64,000 bases of DNA, from NCBI RefSeq assembly GCF_024181585.1, contig NZ_CP054258.1, positions 1,240,001 to 1,304,000 of the forward strand. The letters are read 5' to 3'. Of this stretch, positions 30,486 to 38,387 are shown piece by piece (the first letter of the stretch is position 1; the number at the start of each line of letters is the position of its first letter). The notes below the pieces were generated by a model, which made no database searches, was not told the origin of the DNA, and saw only the letters and a list, made by a program, of their open reading frames with translations. Source of the stretch: Treponema socranskii subsp. buccale. Its GTDB lineage: Bacteria > Spirochaetota > Spirochaetia > Treponematales > Treponemataceae. Made by a program: the position numbers and the translations under genes.

Positions 30486-31787
30486 TTATTTTGTTCCGGG
30501 GATGAGCTCGAGTATCTGCTTGATCGGCATGCACAGTTCGTTCGCTTCGAGGGAACGCTCCGAGAGCAAAATCGTTTCCGCGCATTTTTTCATCGCGGGG
30601 TAAGCCGCACGCAGCATGTGGTTTGCATAGATGACGATATTTGCACCCCAAGAGGCGAGTTCGGTTTCGGTAAACTGATTGTATGTTGTCGGAACGAGCA
30701 CGAGCGGAATATTCTTGTATTCTTTTCGAAATTTTTCGCAAAACGTTCTAATGTCTTCTCCCGATTTATCTTTGCTGTGGATCATAATGCCGTCGGCTCC
30801 GGCTGTGACGCTCGCAAAGGCTTTTGCAAGCGCCTCGTCGACCGAACGGCCTGCGATGATCTCTTCGATGCGCGCGATGATCATAAAATCCTTTGTCACC
30901 TGCGCTTTTTTTCCTTCGCTGATTTTATGGCAGAACTCTTCTTCGGTCGCGAGCTCCTGCTTTACGTCCGTCCCGAACAGCGAATTTTTTTTGAGACCGA
31001 CTTTGTCTTCGATGATGACCGCCGAAACGCCGTTCCGTTCGAGCGTGCGCACCGTAAACACGAAGTGCTCCGTGATGCCGCCCGTGTCCCCGTCGTAGAT
31101 GATCGGCTTTGTCGTGCATTCGAGGATGTCGGTGAGACTCTGCAGCCGCGTCGTCAAATCGACCGCTTCTATGTCGGGTTTGCCTTTGTCCGTCGAATCG
31201 GTGAGGCTCGACGACCACATGCCGTCGAAGCGGTGGATGCCGTCGTCTTTCGTCACTTCGGCGTTTTCGACGATGAGTCCGCTCAAACCCGAATGCGCTT
31301 CCATGATGCGCACGACGGGCTTTGCGGCGATGAGGCGGCGGAGGCTTTTTAAGCGGATATCGGGCGTCGTTCCGATCGTCTTTGCGCCTTCGACGAGGGC
31401 GGTCGAATTGATTCCTTGCGTATACGGGATTTCGATCACTTCGCCGCCCCACGCTTTCATCGCTTCGAACACTTCATCTCGTATTTTGCTTAAATAATTC
31501 GATTTCCAATCGTCACCGTGAATTATATAGTCCGGTTTGTATTTTATTAAATTCGGCACGTAGCTCCACGCTTCCTGCGGCACGACGCGCGAAACACCTT
31601 TGATGCTTTCGACGACCGCTTTGCGCTGTTCGTACGTTAAGTAGGGGAGGCGCTTGTGCGAGACGATAGCCGAATCGGTGAGCAATCCGACGATGAGCTC
31701 TCCTCTCTTTGCGCCTTCGTTGATGATGTTGATGATGCCGGGATGGATGATGTCACCCGTTATGCCGAGGTATACCGTTTTACTCAT
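30486..31787 (-). CDS. pepM: Phosphoenolpyruvate mutase with N-terminal cytidylyltransferase-like domain
   Basis: A 433-residue fusion. Residues 1-135 resemble a glycerol-3-phosphate-type cytidylyltransferase (VYLGITGDIIHPGIIN), but the HxGH motif reads HPGI, so the second His is lost. Residues ~140-433 are PEP mutase of the isocitrate-lyase superfamily, with the signature EDKVGLKKNS and GMWSSSLTDST. It converts PEP to phosphonopyruvate. It is first in a run pepM-ppd-pntC/aepT, with its own promoter (31887-31915) and a GAGGAGCG site 7 nt before ATG 31787. The N-terminal domain is probably structural; that is inference. Confidence 0.95.
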   Translation of the reverse strand: MSKTVYLGITGDIIHPGIINIINEGAKRGELIVGLLTDSAIVSHKRLPYLTYEQRKAVVESIKGVSRVVPQEAWSYVPNLIKYKPDYIIHGDDWKSNYLSKIRDEVFEAMKAWGGEVIEIPYTQGINSTALVEGAKTIGTTPDIRLKSLRRLIAAKPVVRIMEAHSGLSGLIVENAEVTKDDGIHRFDGMWSSSLTDSTDKGKPDIEAVDLTTRLQSLTDILECTTKPIIYDGDTGGITEHFVFTVRTLERNGVSAVIIEDKVGLKKNSLFGTDVKQELATEEEFCHKISEGKKAQVTKDFMIIARIEEIIAGRSVDEALAKAFASVTAGADGIMIHSKDKSGEDIRTFCEKFRKEYKNIPLVLVPTTYNQFTETELASWGANIVIYANHMLRAAYPAMKKCAETILLSERSLEANELCMPIKQILELIPGTK

Positions 31788-31886
31788 AAATATATCGCTC
31801 CTCTGAAAACTTCTGTCGCATGCATATCGTCTGTTATCGAATTACAACTTTTCAAAGATTACCGGCACTGAAATTCAAATGTAAAA

Positions 31887-31915
31887 AGTATACCGGTAAC
31901 GAAATATTGCCGCAA
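31887..31915 (-). promoter_or_regulatory. Promoter of the pepM operon
   Basis: On the minus strand TTGCGG (31915-31910), 17 nt, TATACT (31892-31887). The -10 box overlaps GTTACCGGTATAC, which contains the palindrome TACCGGTA; a related TACCGG string lies 30 nt downstream (31859-31864). These could be operator half-sites. The leader is about 90 nt. Confidence 0.6.
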
Positions 31916-31924
31916 CCTGACGAC

Positions 31925-33175
31925 TCACACGGCGGCTTTTAACGCATTTACGGTTTCGATCATAAAGTCGGCGATATTCGCGCCGGCTTTGCCTTCGTAC
32001 ATCCATGCCTCTTCTTTCGCTTCTCTGCGTGCTGCGGCAAGGGAAGGGCTGTCGCTCGCGTTTTGAATAACGTCTTTGATCGACGGAAAATCCGCTTCTT
32101 CGAGTTTGATGCCGATCTTTTTCAGCATCGCAAACTGCCACAGCTCTTTTTGCAGATCGTAGGCGTCGTAGGGACGCAGATCGATATCGGCGTTGACGTA
32201 CATGACCGGTTTATCGCATAAAAACGCATAATCGAATATGATACCTGAAAAATCGGAAATCATGATATCCGCTTTTTTCATCGCGTAAATATTGTCGCGG
32301 TTGTAATCCCACTCGACGTTTTTGCTGTCTTTGTATCTCTTTTCGAGACGGTCGAGCATATCGGCTTCAGACTTTTTCGACTGCGGGTGCGGACGTACGA
32401 TAATGCGCCATCCCGTCGCGGCAAGCGGATCGAGAAGACCTTCGCCGTATTTTTTCAAAACGCCGACATCTCCCCACGACGGAGAGACGAGCACCGTAAA
32501 GACGTGATGTTCTTCTTCGGGAATCGCTTTGATCTTTTGCGCAAGCACGTCGAGATAGGTACAGCCGACGGTGACGAGCTCTTTTTTTGCGATGTTTCGC
32601 TGAGCTTCGAGCGCACGAATGTCCGCTTTTTGATAATCGCCGGTGAGCAGCACGGAATCGAAGTAATCGAGGCCGAAGAGGCGGTACGTCGTCGCGTCGT
32701 TCGGCATGTGGAGCACGTGCGAATAATGACCTACGTTTTTGCTGCGCTTGAGCTGATACACGTTGAGGCCGGGCGTCGTCATCAAAACGATGCCTGCGCT
32801 TAAAAGGTTGAGGCGTGCAAATGCGGCGTTTCCTTCGCCGATATATTCCGCTTTAACAAATTGATACTGCCGTTCGAAAACAGGATCGTCTTCGGCCGAT
32901 GTGTAGTAGACGAGGGGAAGCCGCCGTTTTTCGAATTCGTCCGCGACGGGTTTAAAGACGTTCCAATATTGCTTTCCTTCGCAGTAGACGACGTACTGTT
33001 TATACGATGCGTCGGCGGATTGCGCTCCTTTGCCTCGGTTTCCTGAAAAAAACAATTTCAGTTTTAAAAGCGCCGCTTTGCCGAGAAAAAAAAGCGTCGC
33101 AGCCGCTCCGATGAGGATCGAAAAGAGCATACTGCCCGTTCCCGGATCTATATATAAAAATAAAGCCGTCTGCAT
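31925..33175 (-). CDS. CDP-glycerol:glycerophosphotransferase-type enzyme
   Basis: A 416-residue protein. One N-terminal membrane helix (about 14-33, MLFSILIGAAATLFFLGKAAL), then a GT-B-like Glyphos_transf domain with YVVYCEGKQYWNVFKPV, GHYSHVLHMPNDATTYRLFG, VLVSPSWGDVGVLKKYG, WRIIVRPHPQSKK and ADIMISDFSGIIFDYAFLCDKPVMYV. The last two blocks are diagnostic of TagB/TagF-like transferases that use CDP-linked polyols. Beside a CMP-AEP pathway, it is the best candidate to pass 2-aminoethylphosphonate onto a glycan. ATG 33175 follows the shared AAAAAGTTTTTACGGGAG leader. Confidence 0.82.
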   Translation of the reverse strand: MQTALFLYIDPGTGSMLFSILIGAAATLFFLGKAALLKLKLFFSGNRGKGAQSADASYKQYVVYCEGKQYWNVFKPVADEFEKRRLPLVYYTSAEDDPVFERQYQFVKAEYIGEGNAAFARLNLLSAGIVLMTTPGLNVYQLKRSKNVGHYSHVLHMPNDATTYRLFGLDYFDSVLLTGDYQKADIRALEAQRNIAKKELVTVGCTYLDVLAQKIKAIPEEEHHVFTVLVSPSWGDVGVLKKYGEGLLDPLAATGWRIIVRPHPQSKKSEADMLDRLEKRYKDSKNVEWDYNRDNIYAMKKADIMISDFSGIIFDYAFLCDKPVMYVNADIDLRPYDAYDLQKELWQFAMLKKIGIKLEEADFPSIKDVIQNASDSPSLAAARREAKEEAWMYEGKAGANIADFMIETVNALKAAV

Positions 33176-33215
33176 AATTACTCCCGTAAAAACTTTTTTA
33201 TTGCGTATAAATAGT

Positions 33216-33244
33216 ATTTTATCACGGATCGCCGTTTCAATCAA
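33216..33244 (-). promoter_or_regulatory. Promoter of the glycerophosphotransferase gene
   Basis: Minus strand TTGATT (33244-33239), 17 nt, TAAAAT (33221-33216), about 40 nt before the ATG. It lies just outside the target duplication of the MITE-like element. Confidence 0.5.
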
Positions 33245-33265
33245 TAAAACGTGTATTGCCTTACA

Positions 33266-33518
33266 GGGCTTACGCATGAGAATCTATATTCCTCAAAAAA
33301 TAACCATTACCGTAAAAAATCGGCTGCACTCCCGGCAGCAGCCCTGCCGTTCGCCGCGGCAGACCGTGATTGGAATCGGACTGCGCGAACTTTTTTACCA
33401 AAAAGTTCGCTTGCCATCGGTCTGAGCGGCTCGGCGGCATTGCCGCTGCCTCGCGTTCCGCCTTTTTTATTTTATATTATGTCTCTTTTCTGTGTATACA
33501 TTTTTCATGCGTAATCCC
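33266..33518. mobile_element. MITE-like element, 253 bp, with flanking direct repeats
   Basis: Terminal inverted repeats GGGCTTACGCATGAG (33266-33280) and TTCATGCGTAATCCC (33504-33518) differ at two of 15 positions. They are flanked directly by identical 14-bp direct repeats TGTATTGCCTTACA (33252-33265 and 33519-33532), the pattern of an inserted element with target duplication. It has no coding capacity. The inside has several hairpins, the best being GCGAACTTTTT-TACC-AAAAAGTTCGC (33383-33410). It fills the gap between two divergent genes. Because TGTA...TACA is itself partly palindromic, the exact boundary of TIR and duplication is uncertain. Confidence 0.7.
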
Positions 33519-33532
33519 TGTATTGCCTTACA

Positions 33533-33561
33533 TTTACAGTCGGCATTTTTTATGTTAAATT
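33533..33561 (+). promoter_or_regulatory. Candidate promoter of the DUF3943 pair
   Basis: TTTACA (33533-33538), 17 nt, TAAATT (33556-33561), then only 6 nt to the GTG start at 33568. It begins at the edge of the element's right direct repeat, so the insertion moved everything upstream of this promoter. Confidence 0.4.
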
Positions 33562-33567
33562 ATTGTC

Positions 33568-34968
33568 GTGTTTGGAAAATTATCCCGTATCGTTTTGCTG
33601 CTTTTCTGCATCGCCGTTTTGCCGTGTCGTGCGGAAGACGGCAAAGAACACAGCGAAACCGAAAAGTCTCTTGCCGTTGCAAAGCCCGGTGTTCGCGGCT
33701 TTTTTATCGCATCGGCCGAAGTGCTCGGCGTAAATTTCGCCGTAAACGCGTTCGACAGCATCGTACTCAATGCGGATTTTGCCAAGACGAATCCGTCATT
33801 TATGTGGAAGCATCTTTCAAGCGGCAAGTGGGAGTTCGATCAAAATACCTTCGCCGTCAATCAATTCGCGCACCCTTATGCCGGTTCTCTCTATTTCAAC
33901 GCGGGCAGAGCGAACGGTTTTAATTTTTATCAAAGTTTTTTGTTTTCCGCAGCCGGTTCTCTTTTTTGGGAACTGTTTATGGAAACGAGTCTGCCTTCGA
34001 TCAACGATATGATCGTAACGCCCTTTGCGGGAGCGCTTTACGGAGAGATGCTGCACCGTCTTTTTTTGTCGACGAAGGGACGGCTTAAACCGCTTTCGTG
34101 GCTCATAAGTCCTCAAGATGCGTTCAACCGCTTTGTAACGGGAACGAAAGCTCCCGAAGTATCGGGCGGAGTGGAATCGATCGAGCTTTTTTTCAGCATC
34201 GATCTTTTTTCGAATTTTATTAAATTTTCCGATACCTACGATAATGCGGGCGGCATCGATGTCCCCGTTTTTGCAAGCGGCGTAAAGGCCGTCTACGGCG
34301 ATCCTTATGCTCATAAAACCGAAGCTCCCCTCGATCAGTTTACGCTCGATCTTTCGATTGCCGGATTTATCGACTCATACTGCGTGAGAGTTTTTGCGAA
34401 CGGTCTTTTGTATTCCGTTCCGATATTGACCGAAGGACGCGCGAAGTCGACTTTCGGCGTTGAAGCGGTCTACAATGTCATTTTCGCATCCGATATACAC
34501 TACGCGACGGCCGCGGGCGGCGCGGGAATCAAACAGCTCATAGCGTCGACAGATGAAAAGTGGAATTTTAAATGGGAAGCCTTTGCCGGATGGGATATCA
34601 TCAATGCGACTGAAAACAATTATTATATGAAAAAATTGGCAAATTATAAAAAAGATTCGAAGCGGACTTACGATTATTATACCGGCGCGTATGCCGGACT
34701 CGGAATAGCGATCGAAAACAGGCGATTCGGTACGTTTCAAGCGTCGGTGCACGGCGATTTTTTATTTAAATTGCCGGACGGAAAAAGCGGATACGGAGGA
34801 GCGCTCTTTGTGCAGTACGCCGACATAGGCTACGAACACGCGCTTTGGAAAAATTTTTCGATCGGCGCTCGGGATTTTATATATCATAAATGGAATCTTT
34901 ACGACGATGCTCCTCACGTCGAATTTATTTCAAACAACGTACGGCTGTACGGAAAGGCGGTTCTATGA
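33568..34968 (+). CDS. DUF3943 outer-envelope protein, paralogue 1
   Basis: A 466-residue protein: signal peptide (MFGKLSRIVLLLFCIAVLPCRA), then a DUF3943-like N-terminal helical domain with FAHPYAGSLYFNAGRANGFN and the strongly conserved FWELFMETSLPSINDM and HRLFLS, and a C-terminal half with alternating beta-strands ending in aromatic residues. It probably sits in the outer membrane; function is unknown. The start is GTG 33568 with no ribosome-binding site. It overlaps the second DUF3943 gene by 4 nt; the two proteins share the order of motifs along their whole length. Confidence 0.82.
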   Translation: MFGKLSRIVLLLFCIAVLPCRAEDGKEHSETEKSLAVAKPGVRGFFIASAEVLGVNFAVNAFDSIVLNADFAKTNPSFMWKHLSSGKWEFDQNTFAVNQFAHPYAGSLYFNAGRANGFNFYQSFLFSAAGSLFWELFMETSLPSINDMIVTPFAGALYGEMLHRLFLSTKGRLKPLSWLISPQDAFNRFVTGTKAPEVSGGVESIELFFSIDLFSNFIKFSDTYDNAGGIDVPVFASGVKAVYGDPYAHKTEAPLDQFTLDLSIAGFIDSYCVRVFANGLLYSVPILTEGRAKSTFGVEAVYNVIFASDIHYATAAGGAGIKQLIASTDEKWNFKWEAFAGWDIINATENNYYMKKLANYKKDSKRTYDYYTGAYAGLGIAIENRRFGTFQASVHGDFLFKLPDGKSGYGGALFVQYADIGYEHALWKNFSIGARDFIYHKWNLYDDAPHVEFISNNVRLYGKAVL

Positions 34969-36464
34969 AAAAAACGATACGGCTCGCGGCTTGTGTACTT
35001 TTATTGTGCGTTTGTGCGGCTCTTTACGCGCAAGCGGATGGGAGCGCCGGCGCTGAAACCCGAACGATCGATTTTACCGAAAAGGATGCGCCATCTTTTA
35101 CAGAAGCGGATGAGGGCGATGTCGGCAAAAAGGTCGAGCGCGATTTCAAAAAGGCGGAATTTACCGAAGCCGATTTTCGGCACGGCGCGATCGCCGCAGG
35201 CGAAGTTTTTTCGTTCAATATTTTCATAACGACGTTCAATCGAATTATCACGCGATCGCCGTTTGCAGATATTTCTCTTGAAACGATGGGGCACAATATC
35301 ACGCATCCGTGGGTGTGGGATCAGGACGAATTCGAAATAAACCAAATCGGCCATCCGTATCAGGGATCGATTTATTTTGCGGCGGGCAGGGCGAACGGTT
35401 TTAATTTTTGGCAATCGTTTGCGTTTGCGGCATTCGGCTCGCTCATGTGGGAATATACGATGGAAAACGAGCCGCCATCGTTCAACGACTTTATCCATAC
35501 TCCGATCGGCGGAAGCTTTTTGGGCGAAATGTTCCATCGCATCTACCTTTCGCTCGACGACAAATATCCCTATCTTTCGTGGATCGCAAGTCCTCAGGCG
35601 GCTTTCAACCGGCTCCTCACCGGAGAAAAAGCTCCGAGAGAGGAAGGCGGGATCGAAGAGTTTTCACTTCGATTGTCGGCCGATCACATCGACAGCGCGT
35701 TCGGCTTTTCCGACAACGCATATCAAGACAAAGGCTACCGCAATGTCGTCTCCGGCGGAATCGGTTTCGACATCTTATACGGAAACCCATACGTGCGCGA
35801 CGTAAAAAAGCCTTTCGAGCGGTTTACGCTTTCGACCGATGCGAGTTTTGACGGAAATTATTACGACATAAAAATATTTGCAGACGGCTTTTTGCGCTCG
35901 TGGGTTTTTGAAGCGAACGATGCCGTTGCGACGACGCTCGCTCTCGATCTTTCGTACGATTTTATCATGGCGACGGATTTGAATTATCAAAACAATTCGT
36001 TCGGTTTTTCGGTTCGTCAAAGATACGCTTTACCGCACAAGTGGACGATCGAGTGGAAAAGCGGCATGGGAGCTACATATTTGGGCGCGTCGGATTATTA
36101 TTTTAATCTCAAAGCGAACAAACGAAAATCGAAATACGACGGAAGCGAACAGCGCCTCTACGATTTGGGAATCGGCGGAAACGCAAAGACGGGATTTAAA
36201 GCGGCGAACCTTTGGGCGGGAACTTTTTTTCTCGAAGGAGCGTTCAGCGCGTTTTATACGATACCCGGTTCCGCTCCTCCCGAAGGTTCTTCGGGATACA
36301 ACCTTATCTGGTACGGAAACGCAGCCTACGAACACTGCGTGTATAAAAATTATTATGCGGGCTTGTCGTTCTTCTTGTATCAAAAATTCGGATTTTACAC
36401 AAAGGGATCCGACGTCTTTCAAACGACAAGCGATTGGAAACTGTACGTAAAGCGTTATTTTTAA
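34965..36464 (+). CDS. DUF3943 outer-envelope protein, paralogue 2
   Basis: A 499-residue protein with signal peptide MKKTIRLAACVLLLCVCAALYA, an acidic charged linker (about 25-75), and the same core as its neighbour: QIGHPYQGSIYFAAGRANGFN, MWEYTMENEPPSFNDF, HRIYLS. The beta-rich C-terminus ends in Tyr-Phe after KLYVKR (terminal aromatic residue, as in outer-membrane barrels). It is coupled to paralogue 1 by ATGA overlap. Tandem duplication followed by divergence is the simplest history. Function unknown. Confidence 0.82.
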   Translation: MKKTIRLAACVLLLCVCAALYAQADGSAGAETRTIDFTEKDAPSFTEADEGDVGKKVERDFKKAEFTEADFRHGAIAAGEVFSFNIFITTFNRIITRSPFADISLETMGHNITHPWVWDQDEFEINQIGHPYQGSIYFAAGRANGFNFWQSFAFAAFGSLMWEYTMENEPPSFNDFIHTPIGGSFLGEMFHRIYLSLDDKYPYLSWIASPQAAFNRLLTGEKAPREEGGIEEFSLRLSADHIDSAFGFSDNAYQDKGYRNVVSGGIGFDILYGNPYVRDVKKPFERFTLSTDASFDGNYYDIKIFADGFLRSWVFEANDAVATTLALDLSYDFIMATDLNYQNNSFGFSVRQRYALPHKWTIEWKSGMGATYLGASDYYFNLKANKRKSKYDGSEQRLYDLGIGGNAKTGFKAANLWAGTFFLEGAFSAFYTIPGSAPPEGSSGYNLIWYGNAAYEHCVYKNYYAGLSFFLYQKFGFYTKGSDVFQTTSDWKLYVKRYF

Positions 36465-36540
36465 AATCCTGCATACGCATCGCGCGGAGAAAATGCGCCC
36501 GCACTCTACGGCGAACGCATGATCCCGTACGAATAAAACC

Positions 36541-36569
36541 TCGACATTCCGTTCGAATATCATTATCAT
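36541..36569 (+). promoter_or_regulatory. Candidate promoter of the beta-barrel gene
   Basis: TCGACA (36541-36546), 17 nt, TATCAT (36564-36569), and 6 nt to ATG 36576. No ribosome-binding site is present between them, so the message may be leaderless. Confidence 0.4.
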
Positions 36570-36575
36570 AGCGAT

Positions 36576-38342
36576 ATGATAAGTGCGAAAAAAATCTGCG
36601 CGCTGTGTATTTTTCTGTCGATTTCGCATTTTTGTTTTGCGAAAATTCACAGTTCTCAGCAGCTCATTCCGTCGGGGCATTGGATATACGACGCCCTGTA
36701 TATGCTGAACGCCGAATCGGGAAGAACGTCTCTTGCGGACAACGCGCCCCTTTCGGCTGCGGAAATCAAAATGTATTTGGATGCCGTCGATGAAGACGCT
36801 CTTTCGGCATCGGGAAAAAAACTCTATGAAAGAGCGCGGGATTTTCTAAAGCGCAACGGTTTTCTTCTGAAATGGGAAGAAGTATCTTTCGACTTCAATG
36901 TCATTGCGAAACCCGCTCTTATGTACAAAAGCAATAAAGCTATCGACTGGACGTTTGCAAGCGATTATACCGGACACGAGGGACCGAAACCCTACGGTGC
37001 CGCATCGTCGTTTATCGGAAGCGATGCGGCGGATCCGTTCATTACGCTGCCGCTTGCGCTTTCTTTCGGCGATTATATCGTTTTGGCCGCCGATCCGTTT
37101 TTCGGTAAAAGTTTTTGGGCTATGTCGAACGACCGAAATTTTATCAATTTTCCGTACAACTTCAGCGATATGGAATTCCTTTGGCCGCGAAACGCGTACG
37201 GAAGCGTCGGAGCGTATTTTAATAACTGGGGCGTCAACGTCAATATCGCGCGGGCAGGAATGCGTGTCGGAAAAACGCAGACCGGCAGCGTCATCTACAA
37301 TTCGACGTTTGAAACCGACGCCTATGTGCAGCTCAACCTCTATTCGCCGTATATAAGGTACGGCATGTATGTTTCTGAAATTTCAAAAGACAAGTTCATG
37401 TATATTCACAGGATTGAAGCTGTGCCTTTAAAATGGATACGGCTGGGCGTGCTTGAAGGAACCCTCGTCGCCCGTCCTTTTGAATTCCGTTTTTTAAATC
37501 CGCTTATGATTATGCACTCGTTCGGCGCATGGAGAGAATATATCAGCCCGAAAGAAGAGCCCTATTACGGTGAGGCGTACGTCTGTGCATATATGGGAAT
37601 CGATTTCGATATCGTGCCGTGTAAAAATGTGCGCATATACGGATTGTATGCGCAAAACGAAATACAGTCGTCGCTTGAACTCAACAACGATACGGGAAGA
37701 GCGATGCCGGACAGTTTCGGTGCGCAGCTCGGCGTAGAGCTGACCTTTCCCGAAAGCGGGTGCGGCTATTGGATTGCGACGACGGAAGCCGTTTATACGA
37801 CGCCGTTTTGCTATATCAAACAGGGCGCCGAATGGTCGCTGTACCGCTCCCGCCTCGATATGCAGAGCAATACGGAGATACCGATCTGTTCATGGATCGG
37901 CACTCCGTTCGGGCCGGACTGTATCGGAGCGCAGGCGAGAGTGGGCTACGTGCAGCCGGGCAAATGGTCGGCGGATTTCGAATACCTCTTTGTCGCGCAC
38001 GGCACGAACTCGTTCGGTCTCTTCGGAAACGAGATCGACGTAGAAGGCGGCAAAAAGTATTACAGCTATTATCCGTCCGTGCTGTATAAGATATATAAAA
38101 AAACGGGCGGCACACAGGGGCTTTCCGCTTCCGATGCCGCTTCGCTCGCACGCACCCACCGCCTTACGGGGATCGTGCAATATACGAACTGCATTACCCT
38201 AAAAGGAAACTATATTTTAAATAATCATTTTCAATTCGGTGCGCAAACTTCGTATACCTTTGTTTTTAACAATAAAAACGTGAGCGGCTCCTTTGCACAC
38301 GGCGTCGAGCTTTCCTTTTCGTGCACGTATACGATGCTGTAA
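36576..38342 (+). CDS. Predicted outer-membrane beta-barrel, Wzi/capsule-assembly-like
   Basis: A 588-residue protein with signal peptide MISAKKICALCIFLSISHFCFA. The N-terminal ~90 residues are helical (SGHWIYDALYMLNAESG), followed by many alternating strands with frequent Tyr and Trp; LNPLMIMHSFGAWRE and GIDFDIVPCKNVRIYGLYAQNE stand in the middle. The helical segment plus barrel layout resembles capsule assembly protein Wzi, which holds surface polysaccharide; I make this comparison by shape, not by a known signature. It sits between envelope genes and is convergent with the YidC-sulfatase gene, which fits a role in displaying the glycan. Confidence 0.7.
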   Translation: MISAKKICALCIFLSISHFCFAKIHSSQQLIPSGHWIYDALYMLNAESGRTSLADNAPLSAAEIKMYLDAVDEDALSASGKKLYERARDFLKRNGFLLKWEEVSFDFNVIAKPALMYKSNKAIDWTFASDYTGHEGPKPYGAASSFIGSDAADPFITLPLALSFGDYIVLAADPFFGKSFWAMSNDRNFINFPYNFSDMEFLWPRNAYGSVGAYFNNWGVNVNIARAGMRVGKTQTGSVIYNSTFETDAYVQLNLYSPYIRYGMYVSEISKDKFMYIHRIEAVPLKWIRLGVLEGTLVARPFEFRFLNPLMIMHSFGAWREYISPKEEPYYGEAYVCAYMGIDFDIVPCKNVRIYGLYAQNEIQSSLELNNDTGRAMPDSFGAQLGVELTFPESGCGYWIATTEAVYTTPFCYIKQGAEWSLYRSRLDMQSNTEIPICSWIGTPFGPDCIGAQARVGYVQPGKWSADFEYLFVAHGTNSFGLFGNEIDVEGGKKYYSYYPSVLYKIYKKTGGTQGLSASDAASLARTHRLTGIVQYTNCITLKGNYILNNHFQFGAQTSYTFVFNNKNVSGSFAHGVELSFSCTYTML

Positions 38343-38387
38343 CGATTGTGATCGATCCGAACGCGAGCCCTGCAATAATTCAGGTTG

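Noticed and set aside
33266-33518. Small genes on the plus strand inside the MITE-like element
   Set aside because: The frames begin or end in hairpin repeats, have no ribosome-binding sites and give low-complexity peptides.
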